Shown: positions 56,415 to 64,000 of the stretch, one piece after another
How the letters are laid out: each line of letters starts with the position of its first letter
How positions within the stretch are numbered: the first letter of the stretch is position 1
NCBI GenBank assembly: GCA_964036315.1
Contig: OZ038480.1
Span: 17,178,454-17,242,453, forward strand
DNA length: 64,000 nucleotides
Direction of reading: 5' to 3'
Source: Acanthosepion esculentum
Taxonomy: Eukaryota > Mollusca > Cephalopoda > Sepiida > Sepiidae
Translations under genes and position numbers: made by a program
Notes under the pieces: model-generated
The model's database searches: none
What the model saw: only the letters and a program-made list of their open reading frames with translations
Told to the model about the DNA's origin: nothing

Positions 56415-56705
56415 ATCCAGTAGACACCACAAAGGTTTTGACAAGGTATGTCATCGAGCTGTTCTTACACAATCATTCCAGTTATGGCATCTCAGAAAGA
56501 GTTTAGGAAATCATCAAGTGCTTTCTCTTAGGTATGTCCATTTGTACATGGCTAGTATTCCAAAATCACTTGAATCAATGCATGCGTTTCCCAAGACTCT
56601 CTCCTCGGTCTTATAATCTTTGTGTTTTTTTTTTAAATAACGATTTGCTTGAGAACATTCTCAGATTATTAATAAATATCTCTGCAGATGATACTATTGT
56701 TTATG
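56415..56705 (+). pseudogene. Jockey-like LINE RT, left part, interrupted by E5
   Basis: Plus strand: DTTKVLTRYVIEL (first catalytic Asp region, decayed), NHSSYGISERV, EIIKCFLLG; in another frame NDLLENILRLLINISADDTI, the RT block with the YADD box (here SADD), ending VY at 56705 where E5 begins. 56166-56414 has nothing recognised. Confidence 0.8.
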
Positions 56706-58232
56706 CCGCCCTGGGTATGACGATAAACTACATCCGCGTCCTGGGTATGACGATAAACTACATCCGCTTACTGGGTAAGACGATAAACTACATCCGCGTC
56801 CTGGGTATGGCGATAAACTACATCCGCGTCCTGGGTAAGACGATAAACTACATCCGCGTCCTGGGTAAGACGATAAACTACATCGGCGTCCTGGATATGA
56901 CGATAAACTACATCCGCGTCCTGGGTAAGACGATACACTACATCAGCGTCCTGGGTATGGCGATAAACTACATCCGCGTCCTGGGTATGACGATAAACTA
57001 CATCCGCGTCCTGGGTAAGACGATAAACTACATCCGGTTCCTGGGTAAGACGATAAACTACATCCACGTCCTGGGTATGACGATAAACTACATCCGCGTC
57101 CTGGGTATGGCGATAAACTACATCCGCGTCCTGGGTAAGACGATAAACTACATCCGCTTCCTGGGTAAGACGATAAACTACATCCACGTCCTGGGTAAGA
57201 CGATAAACTACATCCGCGTCCTGGGTATGGCGATAAACTACATCCGCGTACTGGGTATGGCGATAAACTACATCCGCGTCCTGGGTAAGACGATAAACTA
57301 CATCCGCTTCCTGGGTAAGACGATAAACTACATCCGCGTCCTGGGTAAGACGATAAACTACATCCGCGTCCTGGGTAAGACGATAAACTACATCCGCTTC
57401 CTGGGTAAGACGATAAACTACATCCGCGTCCTGGGTAAGACGATAAACTACATCCGCGTCCTGGGTAAGACGATAAACTACATCCGCGTCCTGGGTAAGA
57501 CGATAAACTACATCCGCTTCCTGGGTAAGACGATAAACTACATCCGCGTCCTGGGTATGACGATAAACTACATCCGCGTCCTGGGTATGACGATAAACTA
57601 CATCCGCGTCCTGGGTAAGACGATAAACTACATCCGCTTCCTGGGTAAGACGATAAACTACATCCACGTCCTGGGTAAGACGATAAACTACATCCGCGTC
57701 CTGGGTATGGCGATAAACTACATCCGCGTACTGGGTATGGCGATAAACTACATCCGCGTCCTGGGTATGACGATAAACTACTTCCGCGTCCTGGGTAAGA
57801 CGATAAACTACATCCGCGTCCTGGGTAAGACGATAAACTACATCCGCGTCCTGGGTGAGACGATAAACTACATCCGCGTACTGGGTATGTCGATAAACTA
57901 CATCCGCGTCCTGGGTATGACGATAAACTACTTCCGCGTCCTGGGTAAGACGATAAACTACATCCGCGTCCTGGGTAAGACGATAAACTACATCTGCGTC
58001 CTGGGTAAGACGATAAACTACATCTGCTTCCTGGGTAAGACGATAAACTACATCCGCGTCCTGGGTATGACGATAAACTACATCCACTTCCTGGGAAAGA
58101 CGATAAACTACATCCGCGTCCTGGGTATGGCGATAAACTACATCCGCGTCCTGGGTAAGACGATACACTACATCCGCTTCCTGGGTAAGACGATAAACTA
58201 CATACGCGTCCTGGGTAAGACGATAAACTACA
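56706..58232. repeat. 30-bp minisatellite, about 51 units
   Basis: Unit CGATAAACTACATCCGCGTC plus CTGGGTAAGA. Variation is confined to a few positions (AAGA, ATGA or ATGG; GCGTC, GCTTC or CACGT). Both strands are open because 30 is a multiple of 3: a 10-residue repeat over 571 codons on plus and 494 on minus. The 5' end of the long plus frame is LINE RT sequence, so the frame is an accidental fusion. Confidence 0.97.
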
Positions 58233-58662
58233 TAAATTACGTTCAGTAGCAAAGCTTCTGGTCAGGAGGTTTTGAGGAGCGTGGAATCACCACTTGATGG
58301 CTGGTGTTCCCAGGTCCATCCTCACTCGGGGTGGTAGCACCTGTTAGGGTTCCAGCAGTGGGCAAATAGCTAACCCCCAAACCGGGGCAAAAACACTATG
58401 TAAGTGTAAAAATAGGTTTTAATACTAGAAATAGATTTTTGTAAAAAAATATTACCGGCAATGAATCATTGTATAAAAGAATATTACCAGCAATACATTT
58501 AAAAAAATATTACCAGCAATACATTTTTGAAGATAAACATATTACCAACAGTACATTTTTTCTTAAAAAAAGATATTACCAGCAATAAAAATCTTGTGGG
58601 CATTTAATAACCCATTCAAGTTGATATGACGTAAAACAAACCAAACCAAACCAAACCAAACC
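56706..58662 (+). mobile_element. Composite minisatellite retroposon, copy E5, with 10-bp TSD
   Basis: TSD ATTGTTTATG at 56696-56705 and 58663-58672, exact. Order: 30-bp minisatellite with about 51 units (56706-58232), unique block (GGAGGTTTTGAGGAGCGTGG, GGTAGCACCTGTTAGGGTTC, TAGCTAACCCCCAAACCGG), five or so ATTACCAGCAATACATTT units, GGCATTTAATAACCCATT, TTGATATGACGTAAAACAA and an (ACCAA)n tail to 58662. The TSD and 3' microsatellite tail fit LINE-type retroposition. Confidence 0.92.
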
Positions 58663-58745
58663 ATTGTTTATGAACGCACTTCCAGAAACAATGAGCGAAA
58701 ACAATCGTTGTTGTAAGCGAATCAGACATAGTGTCTCCATTCTCC
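58663..58745 (+). pseudogene. Jockey-like LINE RT, continuation after E5
   Basis: Starts with the TSD and continues VYERTSRNNERKQSLL, consistent with the residues that follow the YADD box in related LINEs. It then decays. Confidence 0.6.
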
Positions 58746-58829
58746 CGGTCGTAAAATAATGTTGAAGTTTCTTTTTAACGGCTTGTTCAGTAGTTTCCAT
58801 AATTTTAAAATTAGCCGTTTGGGAACATT

Positions 58830-58905
58830 CAGCATGCATTAATGGAAGAGTTGTTGTTGTCATAATGATTTGGCCGTTATACTCTCCGGCCTTATCTAAG
58901 TTGCA
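58830..58905 (-). mobile_element. SINE-A fragment
   Basis: GTTGTTGTTGTCATAATGAT, TTGGCCGTTATACTCTCCGG in SINE-A order. 58906-59429 is unrecognised. Confidence 0.5.
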
Positions 58906-59429
58906 TAGTTATTTATTTAGATAGAGTATGCATTATCCTGTAGTAATAGCTTTTTTTTTAGTTAGATGGATAGATGTTTCTCTTAATTGATAACCCTTCG
59001 ATATTAAGGCGTTTTCTCCTTTATACGATTATCTTCAACCAAAAATAAATAAATAAAAGAGTATATTTGTGAGTGAGCGTGTGAGTGTTTGTGTGTGGGA
59101 GGCGTGTGTATGTGTATAGATGAGTATAATAATATTTTGGTTTCTTAAAAGAAGGAACCTACCCGTTGCTGATCATTCAATGCGCTAAAATTCGTCTACT
59201 GGATCGTACGCTCCTTTTATGGATTGAGGAAGCCGAAATTTTGGATTCTCCGATTCTGATGGGGGTGGGGTGCCTGCGGACGAATTTGATTGGAGGAAAG
59301 CTGATTTGCGGTTTGTAGGGTTACAAAAGATCTTTTAAAGCCATTTGCATTCTGGGATTTATATTTGCATATATTTATATTTGCATGTTGGGTTGGTATT
59401 TGATCGCCACCAACAGGGTCATCTGAAAC

Positions 59430-59500
59430 ATTCAGTATACATTAACGGAAGTGTTGTTGCTATCATAATGTTTCAGCCGTTTTATTCTCCGACCTAAATT
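59430..59500 (-). mobile_element. SINE-A fragment
   Basis: ATCATAATGTTTCAGCCGTT then TTATTCTCCGACCT; the preceding AACATTCAG-like stretch is shared with 58826. Confidence 0.5.
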
Positions 59501-59689
59501 TAAGCAATAAAACATTTTCCTAAAATTGTTTTTTCGGGAAATTAGACTTCTTAAGTCTACTAAATATTGTTATTTCTCGTACAGATGAGAGTTTCCATCC
59601 CAGATATTCTTTTTTGGTAGTGTGGAATGTTTTAGCGGAGTAGACGAGAAAGACTATATTCGGAAAATTCTATTGAACTTCCAGCGTCA

Positions 59690-60045
59690 TGATCTTTTCA
59701 GTTGGAACTTTCAATGTACGGAGCTTGACCCGGAGCGAGAAGCAAGAGCAGTTAGCAATAGACATCGTATCTTTGTTCATTTTGAAAGCAAGATGGAAAC
59801 TTTTTGGACATATTTTGTGAAATGGATCCAGAATGTGCATCTATCAAAGTCATGGAATTTTACTTTGAAAAGACTGATTTCAAAAAGTTTAGTGGTCATC
59901 CAAGAACCGCCATAGTCACAACGCTGAACCCAAACAATTAAAAAAACAAGGTAGAAAGATCCGACTTTTCCTTTGGAGAAGTTGACAATCCGCAAACTCG
60001 CAGAGGACAGAGAAGGCTGGCAAAATGTTGTCTAATCAGTATATC
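59690..60045 (+). pseudogene. RTE-like LINE with endonuclease start fused to RT C-terminus
   Basis: The plus strand first reads GTFNVRSL, then (frame change) EKQEQLAIDIVSLF, the N-terminal start of an apurinic-type endonuclease. It passes abruptly to RWKLFGHILW-MDPECASIKVM, EFYFEKTDFKKFSGHPRTAI, VTTLN and EDREGWQNVV, a C-terminal tail of the same ORF. The whole catalytic endonuclease and RT are missing between residues about 25 and 30, a single large internal deletion. Non-functional. Confidence 0.8.
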
Positions 60046-60689
60046 AGTATACAATGTCACTGAAGATGAGAGAACTTGTTAATCCATGCCCTGTGGTCAA
60101 AAGAAGATAACAACTCTGTTTTGGGACGTAATTTCAGATTGGGCGTTTCTTCCCTCTACAGCGGTTTCTTGGTATTTATCGCTGTCCTCTTGCCTGTATC
60201 CGCTTCGTCGTTCATTCCCCCTATCACAACTGTACGTATCATACGGTGTATCCTGACAGAAGACCTCTCTCATCTTCACGATGGTCCTACTTATAATAGG
60301 GGAATCCCCAATCACTCGCCCGTATGATAGACATACTAGCCATACCGGCACTTCAGAATGAAGCACTAACATACCTGGATGTCCCTCCTCGATTCATTCC
60401 AACCAGGCTAATATTACATATAGTTGCTAATGAACCAATTTCTTGTGATACAAGAAAGAAGAAAGGTCTCTTTTGACGGAACGATATACTCGCCTTCTCT
60501 CAAATCGAAGTCCTACATGCCAGACAGAGACGAAACCCCTTGCGTCGAGAATAAGGCAAGTTTTGTTCACCATTTCTGCCATTCGACTCTGGTTCTGGTT
60601 CACTATGGCCGTCACATGACCTCAAATCGAAACAGTTTTGATGATGATGACGATGATGGAATGTTAACGGCTTAATTTTATCAATATTT
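60046..60689. other. No feature recognised
   Basis: Overlapping open frames on both strands (60076-60327, 60097-60372, 60424-60675, 60427-60615) have balanced composition but no domain I recognise. A GATGATGATGACGATGATGG run lies at 60639-60660. Confidence 0.4.
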
Positions 60690-60905
60690 TCTCTCAGAGA
60701 AGTCTTTCTTGCTTCCATCAGCATGACTCTGATATTGATCTCCAGGAGAGTAAAGACTTTGCGCTTTCTCGGGGTAACGGTTTCCCGCTGACACGAAGTG
60801 GAAAAATGATATTAAATTAATTGCTAGGTCTGCTACTAGGAAAGTTGTTTCACTGTGACGGGCTAGACAGTTTTTCTTGCCTGAATCTATCAAGTTTCCT
60901 TAGCA
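60690..60905 (+). pseudogene. Jockey-like LINE RT fragment
   Basis: Plus strand across frames: LLPSISM, DIDLQESK, TLRFLGVTVS, ADTKWKNDIKLIARSATRK, VVSL, RQFFLPESIK. This equals the LQES to ARQIFSPES block of the family. Truncated at both ends; the right end abuts family R. Confidence 0.75.
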
Positions 60906-61148
60906 GTATGTACTTTATTGAACAACCAACAAAAAAACACACACTTTATTGAGCATTTTACGTAGTTGTCTATTTACGCGTTTGTTTTTTTTTCTTTGGA
61001 CTTGGAGCTTAAACACTTGACAATTGTTTTCGCCTTGTTTTAATGTTCTTGGTTCTTTCTTTCTTTTACTCCACATTTTTCCTCGGGTACAGATTTGTTC
61101 TACTGCAAGCTGAACTATCCGAGGTTTTTCCAAACGAGAACCACCATT
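60906..61148 (-). mobile_element. Family R repeat, copy 3
   Basis: Reverse complement order of 31127-31429: ACTTTATTGAGCATTTTACG, ACTTGGAGCTTAAACACTTG, CAATTGTTTTCGCC, ATGTTCTTGGTTCTTTCTTT. It abuts a (TA)n array at 61149. Confidence 0.7.
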
Positions 61149-61167
61149 TATATATATATATATATAT
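61149..61167. repeat. (TA)n microsatellite
   Basis: Left bracket of family H copy 4. Confidence 0.93.
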
Positions 61168-61271
61168 GAAGAAATATAGTCTTAAGATGTGCTATATTTA
61201 TGGGATAAAGTGCTCAATATCAGAGATAGAGCGTGTGTAAATATAAAAGTGAACATTGAAATCAACACTTA

Positions 61272-61319
61272 GAGGCGACAGTCGGTTTCATGCTAGATGG
61301 ATGCAATCGTCAGGCCACG
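61272..61319 (-). ncRNA. Hammerhead ribozyme motif, minus-strand arm
   Basis: Minus strand: GGC, CUGACGA, TGC/GCA stem II with a 9-nt loop, GAA, stem III AC/GU with loop CGACU, C17, then GCC. Stem III is only two pairs. The core is intact. Confidence 0.55.
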
Positions 61320-61577
61320 AGTGCTGATATTTTTCTCGGCTATTTATTATATATCATAAACAAATTTTTACTACGTTAATAAAAATACTGATTAAAATAA
61401 AAATGAAAAATATATAAGATAAATAAAAATAAAGAAAAAAAATAATGACAGGCAAAATAATTTAACCCAAATGAATAAATAAATAAACGACTTCCGGTAA
61501 AATAACCGCCAAAATAGACTACCCACAATGCACCACTGACCCGTATATATAAATAGCCGAGAAAAATAACAGCACTC

Positions 61578-61620
61578 GTGGCCTGACGATTGCATCTAGC
61601 ATGAAACAGCCTGTCGCCTC
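61578..61620 (+). ncRNA. Hammerhead ribozyme motif, plus-strand arm
   Basis: CUGACGA at 61583-61589, TGC/GCA stem II, GAA at 61603-61605, ACA/UGU stem III with loop GCC, C17 at 61615, stem I GGC (61580-61582) with GCC (61616-61618). Loop III differs from the 12.8- and 33.3-kb copies (GCC against GAC) while the core is unchanged. Confidence 0.6.
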
Positions 61621-61642
61621 TACGTGTTGACTTCAATGTTCA

Positions 61643-61645
<3 letters not shown>

Positions 61646-61711
<66 letters not shown>
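61646..61711. repeat. (TA)n microsatellite
   Basis: Right bracket of family H copy 4. Confidence 0.97.
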
Positions 61712-61714
<3 letters not shown>

Positions 61715-61829
61715 CCATTGCTGAAGATGTGAAGATGCTGGGAAACAGTCGTCTCATGCTATCGCTCATATCTGACTCCTTCTTTTAGGCATAACTTTAA
61801 CAAGAGTCAGATTAGTCCCAAGGGGAGTA

Positions 61830-62330
61830 CTGCTTCATATCTTGGCTAAACTGCCCAATCCTCGTCCTCCAGTATTAATAGGGTTAAAAATCATTCATGC
61901 GGTCTTGTGGAGGGTGATTTATTTCCCCCTCTGCAGCCTCTTTCCTCACAGACGCAACAGTGCAAACCTATCGCTACTCTATCGTTATGTCCGTACCAAA
62001 TGTTCAGATGAGATCTATGTTTTCGTTCCACCTGTTCACATCTTCACAGTGAAGACCCGACATGATACGACCCACGGAGCCAAATCACTCTCATTTCCTT
62101 CGTATTCCAAATGTAAAGTTCCACTCAGCTATTACTCAAGCACTACTACATTGTAGTACAGCCTTCCGCGTGGTTGTTTCCTTAAACTCTTTAATCCTTA
62201 ATCTTCAAATCAGGAGTCAATCGCCATTAACCCTCTTTAGTCTCATAATGTTCACTTTCTACTGCATTCTCACACACCATTCATCATTACCATTTACTCA
62301 ATTCCTCTACATTTAGCGCCTCTTGAGCCT
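61830..62330 (+). pseudogene. Jockey-like LINE, second lineage, RT C-terminal tail
   Basis: The plus frame 61842-62156 reads RRNSANLSLLYRYVRTKCSD, EIYVFVPPVHIFTVKTRHDT and KCKVPLSYYSS, matching the fragment at 27000-27455. After a frameshift, FRVVVSLNSLILN and RSQSPL approximate the last ORF block. It ends in a 3' UTR-like stretch by 62330. Confidence 0.75.
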
Positions 62331-62518
62331 TCTATTGGGTCAAACAAATAGTAAGCAAAATCCTTACTTGTAGCTCAATTTGGAAACGCTTCGGTTTTGA
62401 ATAATTTTGGACTTGTTAGATAGTTAATTGTTGACTTCATCAAGCATTACAATAAAATTATTATCGTCCTGTAAAAAGGAAGATAATCTGCTTCTGCGTC
62501 CTTACAACGCGTTTATCT

Positions 62519-63345
62519 GTAACTAGCAACATGGCCCGGCGTTGCCCGTGCTTGATTCAAAAATCGTACTCGTCATACAGTAATCGCTATCACTTGACTT
62601 AAAATATTTTTGCTCTTCCTTGCCTTTAAAGGAGTGACCTTTGCCGTGCTGATGTTGCTACATGCCTTACTTCTTGTCTATCTCACACTGCGAATTTTTT
62701 CTAAACTCTATACTAAGCATTAAATCTGTTACGAAAAAAGAACTAAACAAAATGAACAAAAAACGATCAGCTTTAAAAAAGGACTCGTAACTGGAAAAAC
62801 CGAATGAAAAAAGAATGTTAACAACAAATACTTTTTACACCCAACCCAGTTCTGTGGAATCAGAATCAACGTTGAGTTTAAGCAAGCGAATGAGCCAATT
62901 GGAGTAAAGTGCCATGCAGATTTAAATTTTTCCCACTTGTGACGAATGCAGCTATCGATTTTTTTTTGCATGCTAGCATGCTAGTTAACATTCGTGTCAG
63001 TCACCTGTTGGCTCTCACGCTGGCCAATAGAATCTTCCTGCCTATTCGTGGCAGCCAGCTATAGGCTCTCACTCTGGCCAGTAGAAAAGGGCCTCAAACT
63101 ACATGAAAACTGCCGTAGAAGAATGAAAAAAAATCGATTATTTCCACTATCGATGGGAGTTGGGAAATGCAACGTCGGTCTTGGCCTTCCCGCTAACTTG
63201 GAGCATGTGCATGTAAATTTTGGTGCAAATCCGTCAAAAATTGCGGCCGTGCATTCATCACACACACACACACAACACACACACAAACACACACACACAC
63301 ACACACATACATATCCTGCCTTTTATAGATGGAGATGATTCGTAT
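62519..63345 (+). mobile_element. Interspersed repeat with GGCGTTGCCCG head and CA-rich tail
   Basis: Begins TAACTAGCAACATGGCCC then GGCGTTGCCCGTGC and ends with AATTTTGGTGCAAATCC, a (CA)n run (63259-63307) and TTTTATAGATGG. I have seen this head-and-tail arrangement in many invertebrate genomes but cannot name the family with certainty. Internally, GGCTCTCACNCTGGCCARTA occurs twice (63010 and 63064). No coding evidence. Confidence 0.5.
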
Positions 63346-64000
63346 CTGAATAAGATCCTGATTTTATTTACCAAACTAATTTAGCGAAGCACAAAGCCAA
63401 ATAATGGTAAACTAAAATGGGAAGAATGTGTTACGCCAATGTGTCACTTCGTAAAATCACCATGAAATATGCTTAGCTTTTTATCATGGCTTCAATACCG
63501 ACCTCTAGTCACGGTAAGATATGCACAACATTCTTTGCCAGGAGACAGACTGAATTTATTCATCAAGCTCAGTTTGGTCCAGCACAAGCCTAGATAAATT
63601 GGGTTGGGTTATTTAACATACCTTACTTAATCATTAAAAAGATTCATTTATGAATTTTATTTCAACGATATTACTCTAAAATACCCTCTACTCTTTTGTG
63701 TCCGAAAGGCGGGCTCCTTAAATTTTTTTTCTATTAGCACCATTAAATCTGGTATTTTATTGTTATCTTGTTGCAAAATACAATCGATAGTGTTGTAATT
63801 GGTGAGTGGGAAAAGAAGTGTCTCACGACGAATGTGCAAAACTGTCAAGAAATTTAATCTACGACAAACATACAACAAAGATGGGTAGCATACCATTTTC
63901 GCTTGTAGATCTAAGGAACCAGTTTTCATGACAGCAATCATCATGAAATGATATTTATGGGTAACACTAATAGCAAAGGACCAATTACCTAAGCCTAATA
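63346..64000. other. No feature recognised
   Basis: Mixed AT-rich sequence. A 95-codon minus frame (63944-63657) has no recognisable domain. Confidence 0.4.

Larger units (their letters stand above)
61168..61645. mobile_element. Family H element, most complete copy, head-to-head hammerhead fold-back
   Basis: Arms of about 100 bp (61248-61348 and 61548-61640) are inverted repeats. Each holds AGAGGCGACAG, a hammerhead and CGAGTGCTG...TCTCGGCTATTTAT. The loop of about 200 bp is A-rich and contains CCGGTAAAATAACCGCCAA and a TATA-like CCCGTATATATAAATAGCC (61540-61558). Copy 3 has only the right arm. No coding capacity. Confidence 0.8.

Noticed and set aside
56534..58252. Long open frames on both strands (571 and 494 codons) with 10-residue repeats
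   Set aside because: They exist because a 30-bp minisatellite is a multiple of three; both strands are open, and the plus-strand start lies in LINE RT sequence.
60076..60675. Possible host coding region from overlapping open frames
   Set aside because: Frames are open on both strands, short, and without recognisable domains or splice signals.

Overview
The window looks like intergenic or intronic DNA of an animal with a large, repeat-rich, AT-rich genome. A mollusc, most probably a coleoid cephalopod, fits best. That is inference from the repeat mix: jockey-like and RTE-like LINEs, Penelope-like elements, Tc1/mariner copies, tRNA- and 5S-derived SINEs, and long TA and TATC microsatellites. 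There is no host gene that I can support. I found no operon, Shine-Dalgarno site, CRISPR array or intact rRNA/tRNA gene. The longest open frames (18986-20170, 39623-40765, 56534-58252) are translations of minisatellites whose unit length is a multiple of three.

Layout. 0.4-4 kb: a long-TIR element, a fold-back pair and tandem array of one SINE (SINE-A), and a jockey-like LINE remnant. 5.5-6.2 kb: a 13-bp minisatellite. 6.9-16 kb: TA arrays interleaved with short fold-back elements, a Penelope-like endonuclease fragment, a mariner remnant and an RTE-like LINE. 16.4-17.9 kb: a second Penelope-like remnant with an upstream hammerhead-ribozyme motif and flanking inverted repeats. 19-20.5 kb: two 36-bp minisatellites. 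22-26 kb: jockey-like LINE copies. 28.8-29.7 kb: an internally deleted Tc1 with both ends. 30-37 kb: TIR MITEs, SINEs, hammerhead fold-backs. 38.1-39.06 kb: a tandem array derived from a 5S rRNA-tRNA hybrid SINE. 39.8-44 kb: jockey-like LINE 3' ends, one of them expanded into an 84-bp minisatellite. 44.3-58.7 kb: several copies of a composite retroposon carrying two different internal minisatellites, nested in LINEs, plus a 1.5-kb purine tract and a deleted mariner. 59.7-63.3 kb: more LINE remnants, a head-to-head hammerhead fold-back and a CA-tailed repeat.

How the parts relate. Insertions can be ordered: the composite element interrupts LINE reading frames at 36.7, 52.9 and 56.7 kb with visible target-site duplications, and a MITE interrupts one composite element. 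Small self-cleaving RNA motifs of hammerhead type recur at 11.4, 12.8, 16.4, 33.3 and 61.3-61.6 kb. One pair shows a compensatory base change in stem I. Local sequences repeatedly turn into tandem arrays: SINE body, LINE 3' UTR, 5S-SINE and retroposon core.

All coordinates of repeat ends were judged by eye and may be off by several bases.
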